NCBI RefSeq assembly: GCF_037975245.1 | Contig: NC_092569.1 | Coordinates: 18,459,501-18,523,500, forward strand | DNA length: 64,000 nucleotides | Reading direction: 5' to 3' | DNA from: Apostichopus japonicus | Taxonomy: Eukaryota > Echinodermata > Holothuroidea > Aspidochirotida > Stichopodidae | Part shown: positions 23,146-35,600 of the stretch, piece by piece | Layout of the letters: the number at the start of each line of letters is the position of its first letter | How positions within the stretch are numbered: the stretch's first letter is position 1 | Position numbers and translations under genes: made by a program | Notes under the pieces: model-generated | What the model saw: the letters and a program-made list of their open reading frames with translations, nothing else | What the model was told of the DNA's origin: nothing | Databases searched by the model: none

Positions 23146-25979
23146 ATGATGGTAGTGCCGGCGTGGAATTCTGCATTCCTCTTCGTATTGGTATATCCCT
23201 CCTTCATGATATTTGTATTGTCAGCAACAAGAGGCCAAACGGTAAGTATTAATTCTTTTTGAAACATCTTTTTAATATCGTTATGTTCTTTCCACTACAA
23301 GTAATGAGCTAGGTTCCTGTACTTTCTTAAAGTGGTACCTATGGCTGTATAATCACCCCAGAAACAAAGAAATTATATTCGTTGTCTTTCCCGTCAAGTT
23401 TGCTGTTGTTAAAGGAATTGAATAAAAGGGTTGTTTGGTTGCTATTAAAAACTTGTAAATCAGCTTTTCGCATTAACATTAATTTTAAGTTTAACTGCTA
23501 TCGAATATAGGAACACCATGAATACAACCTGTTAAAGTATTCCGTTATGTTTATTTCTGATAGGTGAATCAATTAAAAGACGAGAGAGCAAACAGTTACA
23601 GGAGTAGAAGAAGCACGGAAAGTAAGTAGATACGTGTGTGTAAATGAATGTAATTAAATGTACCATACTATGTAACAAAGAGTAAAAACAGAACGGTATC
23701 ATTGAGTAATGTAAAATCCCGGATCCGCCCAAGTTGGATTTTGTTTTGTTGTGTATGCTGTCAGTGTTATACGTGTTATTACTTAGGGCCTACGTTCTAT
23801 GTGTCATAAATGCTATATTTTTATTTGTTGTACATAACCCACTAATTTTCTCATAGATGGTTTTTCAGAGGTCTACTACCGTCAACCTACTTTTCCGAAA
23901 GATTGTCATGAAATATTTCATGACACGTGTGATTGGGAAAATGTGACGTCGGGAGTGTATCTGATCCAGCCAACTGATTCTTTGGAACCCTTTCAGGTTT
24001 ACTGTAACAATTCAATTGACGGTGGTGGTTGGACAGTGAGTATGACCCTTCTTGTCCGTCTTCGATTCAGGAGAGTAGTTCTACATATCACACGATCAAG
24101 GGTATTTTGGCTTAATTAAATCTCGATGGAGAATTGCCTTCAAATCATGCTTACCCTTCAAATGCATCATTTTTACAACATGAAAACGTCAAATATTCTT
24201 TCGAATCTGGTACGAAACGATCGATTTAGTCAATTATAATACAACGACTCTAGATGACAAAATATTTTGTCGGAAATGTTTTTCAAAAGAAGAAATGTGA
24301 AGATATATCGAAAGAGAATTGAAGCTAATGAAGTTGCTCACGTATGAGCTTAATAAAAAAACAGGAGGAAGAATGTTCCACTTCGTCAACCCTACACTAC
24401 CGCCTCTGCACCCTCCCCCCCCCCCCTCCCCTACATTCACCAACATATTGGAAACAGAACGTCTCTTCTTTTTCTAAATAACATTGAACAGAGCGAACGA
24501 ACTTCGATACCTACAACGTCCATCTTGAAATTAGTGTTTCACAAAATTGCTTCGAATAATTGCTTATCTAGAAATTTATTCTCATGTATCTTATTCTGTA
24601 CGGTGACACTTTTCGGCATATGCCGATTAAATTATTCCAAGATATATATTTCCCTTATTAGCTTTTTTTTAATATCAGCGTAATGGCATGGATACTGTTA
24701 ATATCATAATGAAGTAGAAAACAATGGATTGAAATTACTTTTTTATTAGATTTCATACTTCTATACATGTTTTTTCTTTAATTACTTTATTCAGGTATTT
24801 CAAAGACGAATTGATGGCTCGATCGACTTCTACCGAAACTGGAACGATTATACCCAAGGTTTTGGTTTCCTTCATAGAGAATTTTGGCTCGGAAATGAGA
24901 AATTATCTTTCTTAACAAATCAAAACGATTATAGTCTACGAGTCGATGTAACTGACATACACGGAAACTCTTACTTCGCAAAGTACGAACTTTTTCGCAT
25001 CAGCGATGAAAATGGCAAATACAGATTGGTTAATATTGATGATTACGATTCTAGCAGTACAACAGGTAACCATCATCACGGATTAAGCTTTGTAAGCATT
25101 TCGAATGAAATGTGCACCTCTGTTTTGAACACATAGGCACGTAAGCGCAGGAAACAATGAATTTTCGACCAATTTGCGAGTTTAGAGGACTGGTAGTTGC
25201 AGTTCCTGCTGAATCTCGGTAGCGGAATTTTAAGGTTCTGCTGTCGAAATTATACTAGCGTTGATCTTTGCTATTATTCGTAACATATGCGTTGGATATT
25301 GATTATTCATAACCATGTTATCAACAACAAGAAAAAAATCTATAAACTAAAGATTTTTTTTTATTCATCAATACTTTATTTTATCGTGCATATTGTACAC
25401 TAGTTGAAATGAGTAACTAAACATGAAATGAAATGTAAAATATTTCGCATAACAAGATAAGAATGTAATGGAAATGTAAATGAAAGATTGCAAGATTAGA
25501 GAAGCCTTTTTTAATAAAGAAGATAATCAAATATGTTGGTGCTGGTGATCTCTATTTAACTCAAATTTAGACTACTTTTTTTCATCAGCACTAGGTACGC
25601 ATATATTATATAGATTTATGTTCTTTAATCATATTTTTTTTTAGGTGACGATAAACTGAGCTGGCATAAAAACATGTCTTTCAGTACATATGATCGAGAT
25701 AACGACAACTGGACCGACTTCAATTGTGCAGAGAGACACAAAGGCGCCTGGTGGTTTGGAGAACTCAACGATGACGAAGCATCTGGTTGTGTTACAGAAC
25801 ATGGTTATTGCGAGAGGTTTCCCAATGGTGATGGCTGTGCTGAGTGTGGTAATGTTCATTTGAACGCCGATTTCGATGGGTCAACACGCGGAACCAACAT
25901 ATTTTGGGATTCTATGACAGGTGATGATAACGATTGTGGTTTACATTACACGGAAATGAAACTACGGCCAAAAATTTAG
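23146..25979 (+). CDS. Short fibrinogen-related protein P2 (complete, five exons)
   Basis: Predicted secreted 312-residue FREP with one FBG domain. Exons: 23146-23241, 23564-23621, 23857-24035, 24795-25065 and 25645-25979; all borders are AG/GT and the phases (0,1,0,1) join without stops. Residues 1-32 are a signal peptide. Residues 33-51 are a charged linker rich in Arg and Ser. The FBG domain runs from about 58 to 312: DCHEIF at 67, GGGWT at 107, WLGNEK at 142, calcium loop DRDND at 218-222, NCAERH at 228, GAWWF at 235, and TEMKLRP at 304-310. A Cys-rich insert (Cys250, 257, 266, 269) widens the pocket loop compared with ordinary ficolin-type domains. Possible N-glycosylation sites are at Asn80 and Asn102. 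A TATATAAAAG box lies about 200 bp upstream. Sugar or pathogen binding is inferred from the family. Its near-copy is P4. Confidence 0.9.
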
Positions 25980-28299
25980 GGACCAAAAACGACGACAGTT
26001 TTTTTCCAATGCGTTCGTAAACGCGCTCCGTATGAAGTTATTATTGAACTGCTAGTTGTTAGCATATATAATATGAAAGACACTCGATGCACATTTTAGA
26101 ATAGAAGTAAGTTTTCTAGGTGTAGCAGAAACAACTCTTACCTTGATTCCTTTTTTTTTATTTTTTTTAAACGCGCTACGTGAAGGACCTCGTCCATTTT
26201 GGTAGTCTAATGTAGTACATTATTATGGAAATGGACGAATTTAACGAGGATTTAACATTTCCTTTTTAATGTTTGAAACATAAACGTAAAACGTAAAACG
26301 TAAAATAAATAAATATATATATATATATAAAGCAAGAGAGGGAGAGAGGTGGGTGGAGAGACATGTGAAGGCAGAGAGAGACTAGAGGTTTCCATTGAAC
26401 ATTTAAACTGCTAATTGCTATTCTTAATTATTTTGTTTTATACTGCGGACATAAGTTCCTTCCCTGTTGAACTGATAGCGCCAATGCTGAATTATATACG
26501 GCTGCACTCTATGAAATTCCTCTTCCTTCTATTTTAATGTAAACTTGAAATAACATCGTTCACCAAACAAACCAAGGAAGGAAGCTTCGAACCTGACTGA
26601 ATGCCAATTGCTTCCTTATTCTTCTTTCTAATTCTTAAATCATTCCAGTGAAATAAAACAAACACTTCATCTCATGTGTTTTTGTGTCATAACTTTAACA
26701 TAGGCAAATTACACGCTCGTCAGTGAAAGATAAGTTAAACGTTCAGGTAGACCAAGAGCATTTCCTCTTACTCAGTGCAGTATGGAGTCTATATACCACT
26801 GATGTAATATGGGTGATATTGTTCATTGAAACAGTTTAAATTAATACACTTATCATGTATCTCTAGTCAAATAAAAGCATCATTATCAGAATGATTGGTG
26901 CACATCACCAACGTAGATATCTTAATAGCTGCAATTAATGTTGGCTTCCCACATGTCAAATTGATATCTCTTCGGAAACACTTGAAAAGCCAGATTGATC
27001 GTTTACTATAACATGAGACAAATACATGTATAATTCGACTGCAGACGTGGCGTTTTTCGCACGTATCATACCAATCCCTGGAATTGCCCAGATAATACCT
27101 ATTCGTTATACCCTCCTCCCAGAATATACCAATTCGTGATATCCTGCTCCATATTCTTTCAAACCCGCGCACACCTTTATTTTCAAACCTTCCAGAACAT
27201 GAACAGAAGACGGATAAATTATCTTTCTTAGGTGGCGCTGTGCATAAATAATGCTTGCAGCCGTTTCAGCGACGGCAAAAATTCGCATTATGCATGTCAT
27301 GTACGGTACTATGTATGCATCTGTCATTTGAAATCACATGTATAAATAATAGGTCGGCTAAGTCGTCACTGAAGGTTTAGTGAACATTTCTCTCGTTGAA
27401 GGTATTAAAAGTTACATGGATCATACAGGTTTCTTTAAAACTATAGTTGAGTCACCTCGACAATGTGTTTCTTACTGTTCTTTACTAAAGAAAGGAATAT
27501 CCTGCTGCATTCCTCAGATCAGGAATAGTTGCAAATGCTTCTCTATATGTAATAGCTCCCTGCTTCCAAAACACGTTCTTGGAGTTCTTTGTAACAGTTT
27601 GATGTTTCGGTTATGAGTTTCAACGGACATTCCGCTTTACCAAATATATAATTGTAGTCCAGTCCATCTTCCCGACAGGTGATGTCAAAAGCTTCCAGGT
27701 GCCATGCATGTAGCAGTAATGTCTGTGTTAAGCTTTGGCTATGATAATACAAAGAAATAAATACATAAAATAGAGCTTCTCCGTTACCTCAAAGACAACG
27801 GAAATTGCACCCAATCTGTTACTCTGCTTACCAAAAGATCTTACTTCCTTCTGTCATCCCTGTATGTTGTGCTATATATCTGTATTATTTATTTAGTCCC
27901 TTGTAGTTTCTGTTACTTTGTCATTTAGCCCCTGGAAAAGATCCTGCTAGGATGGAAACGTCAGGTCCCCTTACTTTAACATATTTTTTTATACGGGCTA
28001 TTTAGTGGATACTCATGAGTTTGCTAACAGTTTTTGTCTTATTATGATACCTGTATGTTGTGAGAATGGCTTATCGGTATGAGGTTGGTGTCAAGGGGTC
28101 TTCCGCTGAGAATGGGATTGATTATCATCGAGAAGCATTTCAAAATTTTCTTTCATGGCCCTAACGGACTTTCTTACTACGGGGTTCACCAGCTAAAGGT
28201 CCGCTTGGTTTACGGGCTCGGGGGGTTGGGGTGGGGACTTGAGCGTTATCTCTATTAGCTCGGTTAGTAACCCGGGTCAGGTATCTGTGCCGTTGTAAT

Positions 28300-28505
28300 C
28301 CCGAAGGTAATTGCCGGGGGATGGGGTTAATTGTCCTCGAGGTATTTGTCCTCGGGGTGTATGTCCGGGGGTAGTTGTCCCGGGGGGAATTGTCCTCGGA
28401 GTTATTCGTCCTCGGGGGTTTTTGTCAGGTGGGTGATTGTCAGGGGTAACATGTCCCGGGGGTATGAGTCCGGGGGGTTAATGTCAGAAGGGGGTAGTTG
28501 TCCGG
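28300..28505. repeat. G-rich minisatellite with a 15-bp period
   Basis: TGTC-type words recur at about 28332, 28347, 28362, 28376, 28391, 28407, 28423, 28438, 28452, 28467, 28482 and 28499, each followed by a G run of variable length. A rough unit is TTGTCCTCGGGGGTA. Units are diverged. The strand is exceptionally G-rich for this AT-rich window. Confidence 0.8.
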
Positions 28506-29339
28506 CAGCCCTGATTTTAAGTGTTTAAACTGACTAAATTCCAGTTGGAAATCGACTGCATTTTTAGAACATTCGTCTAATGGTTATGTTCGTGTGCAAA
28601 GCTTGCTTCAAGATTTATCTCCCGAAAAAAATAATTAATCTCGTTCTGTGTTCACTTGCAATGCGTCTTATGGTTTAAAAATACAGTAAAGAACCAATTT
28701 TACCACATATGTGAAAACCGCATAGTAGGTATCGGCTACTCGAGTCATCCAAAGACATTTACCAAATCTAATATTTTCTGTTTTAGAACTTAACTCAAAA
28801 AAATGAGTCTTCAAGATGTTAGTCTACCAACAATACAAAGAGGGTTTACCATATATTAGGGAAAATAACCGTCAATAACAACAAAATCATGGTGTCAACT
28901 TAAATGGCAATGATATGTTTTGGTAATTTCTTTTCTATATCAGAGGCCCTGTAAAACACGTGGATGAATTTATCACCATATTCACACACTCAGGCACAAA
29001 CCTCATCAAAGTAAAAAGCATTCTTTGGGTAACTGTTTTTTAGCTAAAAGATAGCACATTTATATCAGTCAGTAAATGGTTGTTGGTGTTAATCATTTGA
29101 CAGAGAGTATGATGAAGTTATATAAAGAAGAAGACAACAAATCATAATTTATTCTTTATTTGTTCATGATTATTTATTTTAACAGATTTGTCACATGCCA
29201 AATTGGTTGTTATTCAGTATTGTCAAGTCTTTACCTCACTAGTTTATCTTTATAAAATCGTTATCCACAGTGATTCAGAAGTGGCCAACACGCAACCTTT
29301 CCCAATGAAGTCGAACATTTATCTAAATTCTAAATATAT

Positions 29340-29640
29340 TCAGAGAACTACTACAATTCCCTCATGGTTCTATTACTCTTCAAACGTTTCTGTAAATACA
29401 AAACCTCGCTAACTCTTTTGTCTTGTCCTGATAGTTTTTTTTGTTATTTGTAATACTCTGGCCAGCGAGGTTCATCGAAACTAATGCATCGAACGTACAG
29501 AATATTTGAGGATTTTAAATCTTTACAGTAGGGTAGACTTTAGCACAAAACTAGTTGCATTATGGAATCACTGTTGAATTAGTTACTCACATTATAAGTT
29601 AAGGACGATTTGTGGACGAAAAACATCCACAAAATGTATT
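29340..29640. repeat. Diverged duplicate of 45415-45700 downstream of short genes
   Basis: Shared phrases (TAAATACAAAACCT, ATATTTGAGGATT, AGGGTAGACTTTA, GGAATCACTGTTGAAT) in the same order in both places. This shows that the 3' flanks of P2 and P3 are also homologous, as older copies of the same unit. Confidence 0.7.
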
Positions 29641-29677
29641 TTGTACGTCTTGTTCGCTTGGTGTCTTCAAAACTTCA

Positions 29678-32600
29678 TCAGGTTCGAGGCCGTATTTTCA
29701 TTTCTGTTGACTTTATGTTATAATAACCACCGGGGAAATTATACCAATAGATGGTAAAAGATCCAGTGTAAGGTGCATTGAGGTCACAATAATAATAATA
29801 ATAATAATCGTACCACCATGCACTACTAAAATAATCGGCATAATCATAATAAGAATAACCATCGTTGTCCTCATCTTGTGTAGAGAATTCAGCACCATTG
29901 TGATAACGCATAGCGTCGTAACCTAGGTAAGGAGAAAACAAGAGTGTATGAAATCATGAACAGTTATAGAACAAAATGATGGCGATAATTGATTACAATT
30001 TGATAGTATTATAAAATATTGACTGGTCATTTCATGGAGCTATTAATTATTAAAATCTGACAGTTTGCTATCCTTATTATCTTTCTCTTTTTTGTTGTAC
30101 CCACGAGCTGCACTCTGTATGAGTTGTTGTGTAATATTGTGACAGGGTCAAAACATGTAATCGCGCATACATATTAGCATTTTGAATGCGTAATGCTAGA
30201 TTGAGGACATACGGTGTGTACGGTGAGTACGATGTGGACATATCGACTGATATTTTCCTCCAATTTTTGTTAATGGACTAATATTTTGTAGGCAAAAACA
30301 CACCCTTGTGTGATGATACTGTGATCGTGTGTTCGGTATAGCTATCGTCATGAGCCACTGGAGGTACTTGACATAAGACATCGGTTGAACACGTACTTGT
30401 TTTTCGTTCATTATATAGAACTAAAGGAAATTATTATTTTTTTATATTATAATTGTTCTGTATATCGATGATGGTGTGACATTACGCCGGTTTTTATTTA
30501 CTTCCATTCGGGATTAAGTTTTCAGTTACACCACTCTGGATAATCTAAAATGAATAACCTCTCTCCCTCTTGATAAATCACTTTGCTATATCTAACCATT
30601 GTAAATCAAAGTTACAATATTTTGGAAGATGATATCGCTAGACTATTGGTTTATTGTTTTCCTTCTGACATTGGAAAGCTAATTTAAAAATGACAGGTTG
30701 CAGCCGTTACAGATTAAAATTACAATGTTCTCCCAATCACAAAGAGGATATTTCATATCAAATTTTTATGTTTACATTTATTTCCCCTATATATATTTTT
30801 TTTTGGGGGGGGGAGATAAAGGCTGCACTGCATCAACATTTTAAGAATCTGATAGCATCATCTTACAACAGCACACCTAAATGGCCATATCCATTTGACA
30901 TTTGTGATCGTGGAGCTCCATGTATTTTACTTCACACTTCTTGCTGGTATTCCCTGTCATATACACTGGGTTGTTACGGTATGCTAAAAAAATACATATG
31001 TTCAGCCTGGCCAATTCAATTTGGTGAGAAGCTACGACGAACAGTGACATTTAAAATAAATATCTTCGAGGTTTATCCATCATTCGCCCGATCTTGGATG
31101 CATCCAGTCATCTCGATGCAGTGAAATTATGTTTAATTGACGTTGTTACGTACAATGACATGTTAATATCATCGCCTAGTTTAATATACAGCACATATAG
31201 CTACTATCGTACGTATGATATTGCTTCTTTTTAATTTAAGGTTAATAGTGGATTCTCATTGGAGTTTTTGCTTTCTCTGTCAATCTTTAAAGCTTCTAGC
31301 TTGTGGTAGTTAAAGTTTATAGCGAAAACGCCAAAACTAAAGACCTTATATTGCTAATCACTTTGTCATTATCATGTAGTGAGTACACATTTTTCATATA
31401 ACCGCTGAAAGAAGTCCTCTCAATCATAGGTCATTTAGCTATAATAGTATTTGACTACCAGACACACCAGATTATTAATGTAGTTGGGAAAGAAGAAGAA
31501 CTCACCTACTGTACTGGAAGAGTCATAACCACTGACGCTGAGTAAGTAATTAGTTCCCTCATTGCCTACGCTGAAGGAACTGTACTTAGCATAGTAATGT
31601 TCTCCAGATTTGGAAACAAAATCTATTCTTAGTTCATATTGGGTTTGGCTCGTCAACGCTGCAAGTTTGTCATTGCCAAGCCAGAAATTTCTATCGATGT
31701 CGCCGAAACCATCTTTGTAATCGTCCCAGTATAAGAAAAAGTCGACACTACTATCAACACGGCGTTGAAAAACCTGTAAGTTCAGTAAATAAAAGAAGGA
31801 CTTAATCATGAAAAAAGCTGGTTATCGATCTCGAATGAACGGTAACTATTTTGCTGCAAGGGTTATCATACATTTTCATCAACTTGGTATTAATGCAGAT
31901 GCAAAAGTCAAAAATATTTCATTGCTTCTCCAACGGTACAAGTGGAGCTTGTATTTTCATGCATATGATGAAATGAATTTAGGATCGAATTTCGATTTGG
32001 ATATCTCTTCATTCAAAGCAGTTTCTTTTTAAATAACCACGCACAAGACATGTCTAGGCAACTACAATTGTACATTAGTAAATATAACTCCATTAATCAA
32101 TCGCTATAATTATCGTCTATATAGTACGAAATATACATGACTTTCCAATTTGATCGAATATAATCTAGACTTACTTTAAATAATACTTATGATAAAATAA
32201 AGAAATATTCATACCAGAAATGTTTCCATGATACAGGAAACACAAATCAATCAAATTGATAGACCCTCAAATCCACTATCCCAGTTCCCTTACATTAAGA
32301 CAGGAACCGCTTTAGACTAAGTTTCAAAGTTAACAACCTTTTTGGTGAGATTTAATATATTATAGCGTCCATATGGACCACTGTATATCCTTCTATAATC
32401 AGTTGTGAACTTGATAAGAAGTGCAACAATGGCTACGATATTTAAATGAATGGAACGTTACCAATATTCATCCTTGAAATAACAACACATGCATGGACAA
32501 TCAGTTACGTACCAACCAGCCTCCTCCATCTGTGGCATCGCATGTGACCTGAAATGGCACATCTTGCCCAGCTGGTTGTATACTTTGGATGCTATTTGAT

Positions 32601-35600
32601 ATTTCTCCTCTAAATCCACCACAGTCTGGGGAAGTGGCTTGAGTACACAGGACTCCGTCCCCCGTGTACCCTGTGTTACAGTAACACTTTAATATACCTC
32701 GTCGTTCCTCACAGTTAGCATTGGGACTGCACCGGTATGTATCGTCACAGCTTAACAGACCGCTGTTGCAAGAACATCGTTTGGTACAAGAAGGGTTCAC
32801 ATATACTTCACCTTCCTAACGAGATAAAACGGTGAGCGTTTCAAGTAGATACATGATACTAATATCCTTCAATGGGAATACTCAATGTTTCATGTCGAGG
32901 CATTATGAACAGTTATAGGTGACATTCCTTCATAAAATTAGAGCAGCTGCAGGGTAAAGGTTTTACGTTTTAAAAATTTATCATTTCACGCACTATAATA
33001 ACTGTTTTGTTCCGGCTTTTCTTCTCATTGTAAATTAGTTTGATACGTAAACATTTAGGAAATGGTATCTTACCGCTAGGACTACTCCTTGGCCTTTCTC
33101 CGCTTCCTCTATGAAGCAACCACAGTCCTCTCTAGGTATACAGTCTTCCCCGTCCATCAAGAACCCATCGGGACAAACGCAAGTGGGTGTGCTAGAGCAT
33201 GATTCGGTGCATGTAGGATCGGCGCATGAACCTTCGCATTTACACCTGTTGAGAACCTTGTTGGTGGGACACCACTCGATGCATGGGTCTGGAATAGTAA
33301 TAACGATTAAGTTACGACATCAAAAAGGAAAGCCCTATGCAAAGTGTACGATGATCTTTGATCTCAATAACACATCATGTTCATAAATTATCATTTGATA
33401 TTGTATAAAAATGCGAAACATGCTTCACAGCTTAAATGACATATCTAAATAAACCAAGGAAATAAATAGCAAACCGCTCTCTGCCCTTACTAGATGAACA
33501 AAATACATCGATTTATGAAGAAACTATGTCTGAGCTAAGTGTTTGATAGCAGTGGCGAACAACGTGCTCATTAAAGTAAATTTACAGGCTGCAAAATGAA
33601 TATTAAATATTACTACGAGCTCATTCATCTAAAGATACCTTGGTTAATGGCATGGATGTCAGGTTGGTTCAGGTGGGAAGTATATCGTTAGTAAGCGAAA
33701 CATTCCCGCTCTGTATGGCAACGCAGGTCAAACATATTAATATCATCGAATTATTGAAACATGTGTGAACAGCAAAAATCGCAATATTTTAATTTCACTG
33801 TTTAACGGTTAGCAAACATATTAAATGTCACTTCGGGCGAGAAACGTGTCCAGTTAAGAAGTGTATCAGTTTAATAACCCACCTGTTGTTCCGGTATACT
33901 CTCCAGTGCTAACCAGTTTGTAATGACTGAAGCTGTCACTGATGCGGAAAGTTTCATACGTCACGAAGAATGAACAACCGGATTCTGTAGTTATATCCAT
34001 GCGGAGCTGATATTTCCTCTGATTGGTGATGTAGGATATCTTCTCATTGCCGAGCCAAAATTCATGAGAAAGGAAACCAAAACCGTTTTCATATTCGTCC
34101 CACGTACGATTGAAGTTGATTGAACTATCCTTTCGTCTCTGTATGACCTGTTGAAATCATTTGAGACATAAAAATATCAAACTGATTGAATTGCAAGACC
34201 GTTAGTTATTAACTGTAAGACTAGTGTGAAACAAAAGAAAGGCAGAACTATACTGAAACATGGAACAAACAACCTGCAGGAAGAGAAGAATGAGATAATA
34301 TAAACAAATTAAAATCACTTACAAACCACACCAAATGTATATTGATGCGAATACTATATAAATATTACCAATATATGAGTTGTGTCATCTTCGCCAATTT
34401 AGTATTCTTATTGAAGTCAGGAATATGTGGAAAGTATTGAAACGTATTGGAAAACCATGTAGGAATATAAGTATGGTGCAGACTGCTTTTGCGAAAGAGC
34501 ATGACAGATGATTCGACCAACCTCTTTTTGTAAGACATAAATATTGTGTAAAGCTTGCCGAGCCCAATGTAACATCAAACTTATATTATTACATCATAAT
34601 AATATGAAAAGTTCTGTAGTATGAGAAATGTATTATTTCAACAAGAATAATTTCAATTGTGGTGACAAATCTTGCAATGTAAATACAATATTCACAGTAT
34701 AAAATACAACACCTACCGTCCATCCACCATCACCTAGACTGTTGTTACAAGATACTTCAAAAGGTTCAGGATAGCCGTCTGGTTTGATGACGTAAACACC
34801 ATCGTTTCTAGACGATGGACATTGGCTTAGCACTTCATGGCAGTCTCGTGGATATTCAGCACGTTGGTAGAGGAAAAACGATGACGCTAAAAGGAAAAGG
34901 TAACACAACATAAGCATAACTTACATCAAGCTAAGAGGTTTCATAACTTCGGAGACACTTATTTGACAACAGAGATCATATAGCCTACCTTTATTGTTTA
35001 CTTTGTCAATGTTCACAACCACTTGCGTCATTTCCTGATCACGTTATAAAAGTTTGGCATGGCCAATTACGAAGATATGATTTTAAAATCTAGTTACTAT
35101 TACTTACTGGTCTATACTATGTCAAACATTTTCCATTTTTTTTGTAAATGAAGTCACTCGTTTTATCTTATATCCCTGAAAAATTTGGTAAGTTAAGCAT
35201 TTGAATAATACATAGCAAATTAAAAACCTCATTTTAAAGGCGATCAATAGTTTTTTTGAGCGAATTTCGTATCCTATACATCATAATTTTCATAAACAAA
35301 AAAGTACTAAAGTAAACAAACTTTCTTTAAAAAAAAAATAAAAGTCTTTGAAGTTACAAAGTTCTTATTATACTCACAAATGTTATGTTAACAACATATG
35401 ATATCTTTGAAGATACTTCCCAAACGATTTTTATATCGTATACGTTCATAATTGTTTGGCTATTCTCCAAATTTTATGATATAGTTGTATCTTAAAGACA
35501 GACATTATTACTTTCACTCGTCTTTGGAAATTAGCTTGTGGTTGGGGCAATGGGGAAGGAGAATGGAGAGGGGAGAGGATATACGGGTAAGAAAATGCTA

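Larger units (their letters stand above)
20455..24480. repeat. Duplicated block carrying the P2 5' half (matches 59768-64000)
   Basis: Near-identical to 59768-64000 through a fossil FBG exon, a dispersed repeat, the promoter and the first three P2 exons. The partner copy is cut by the window end, so the true length is unknown. Confidence 0.85.
25980..29677. other. Region between the tails of P2 and gene B
   Basis: P2 3' flank with AATAAATAAATA near 26304 as a possible poly(A) signal, the G-rich minisatellite, and the block shared with 45415. Small open frames at 26867-27752 show no recognised domain. Confidence 0.5.

Noticed and set aside
27543-27752. Minus-strand open frame containing LLLHAWHLEAFD
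   Set aside because: Looks faintly like a retroelement fragment, but I could not match it to a family, and the flanking frame is full of stops.
28331-28528. 65-codon Ser/Gly-rich open frame
   Set aside because: Explained by the 15-bp-period minisatellite, which keeps a frame open by its period alone.
30690-31124. 144-codon open frame in the last intron of gene B
   Set aside because: No recognised domain, low-complexity T and G runs inside, and no counterpart in genes A or C.
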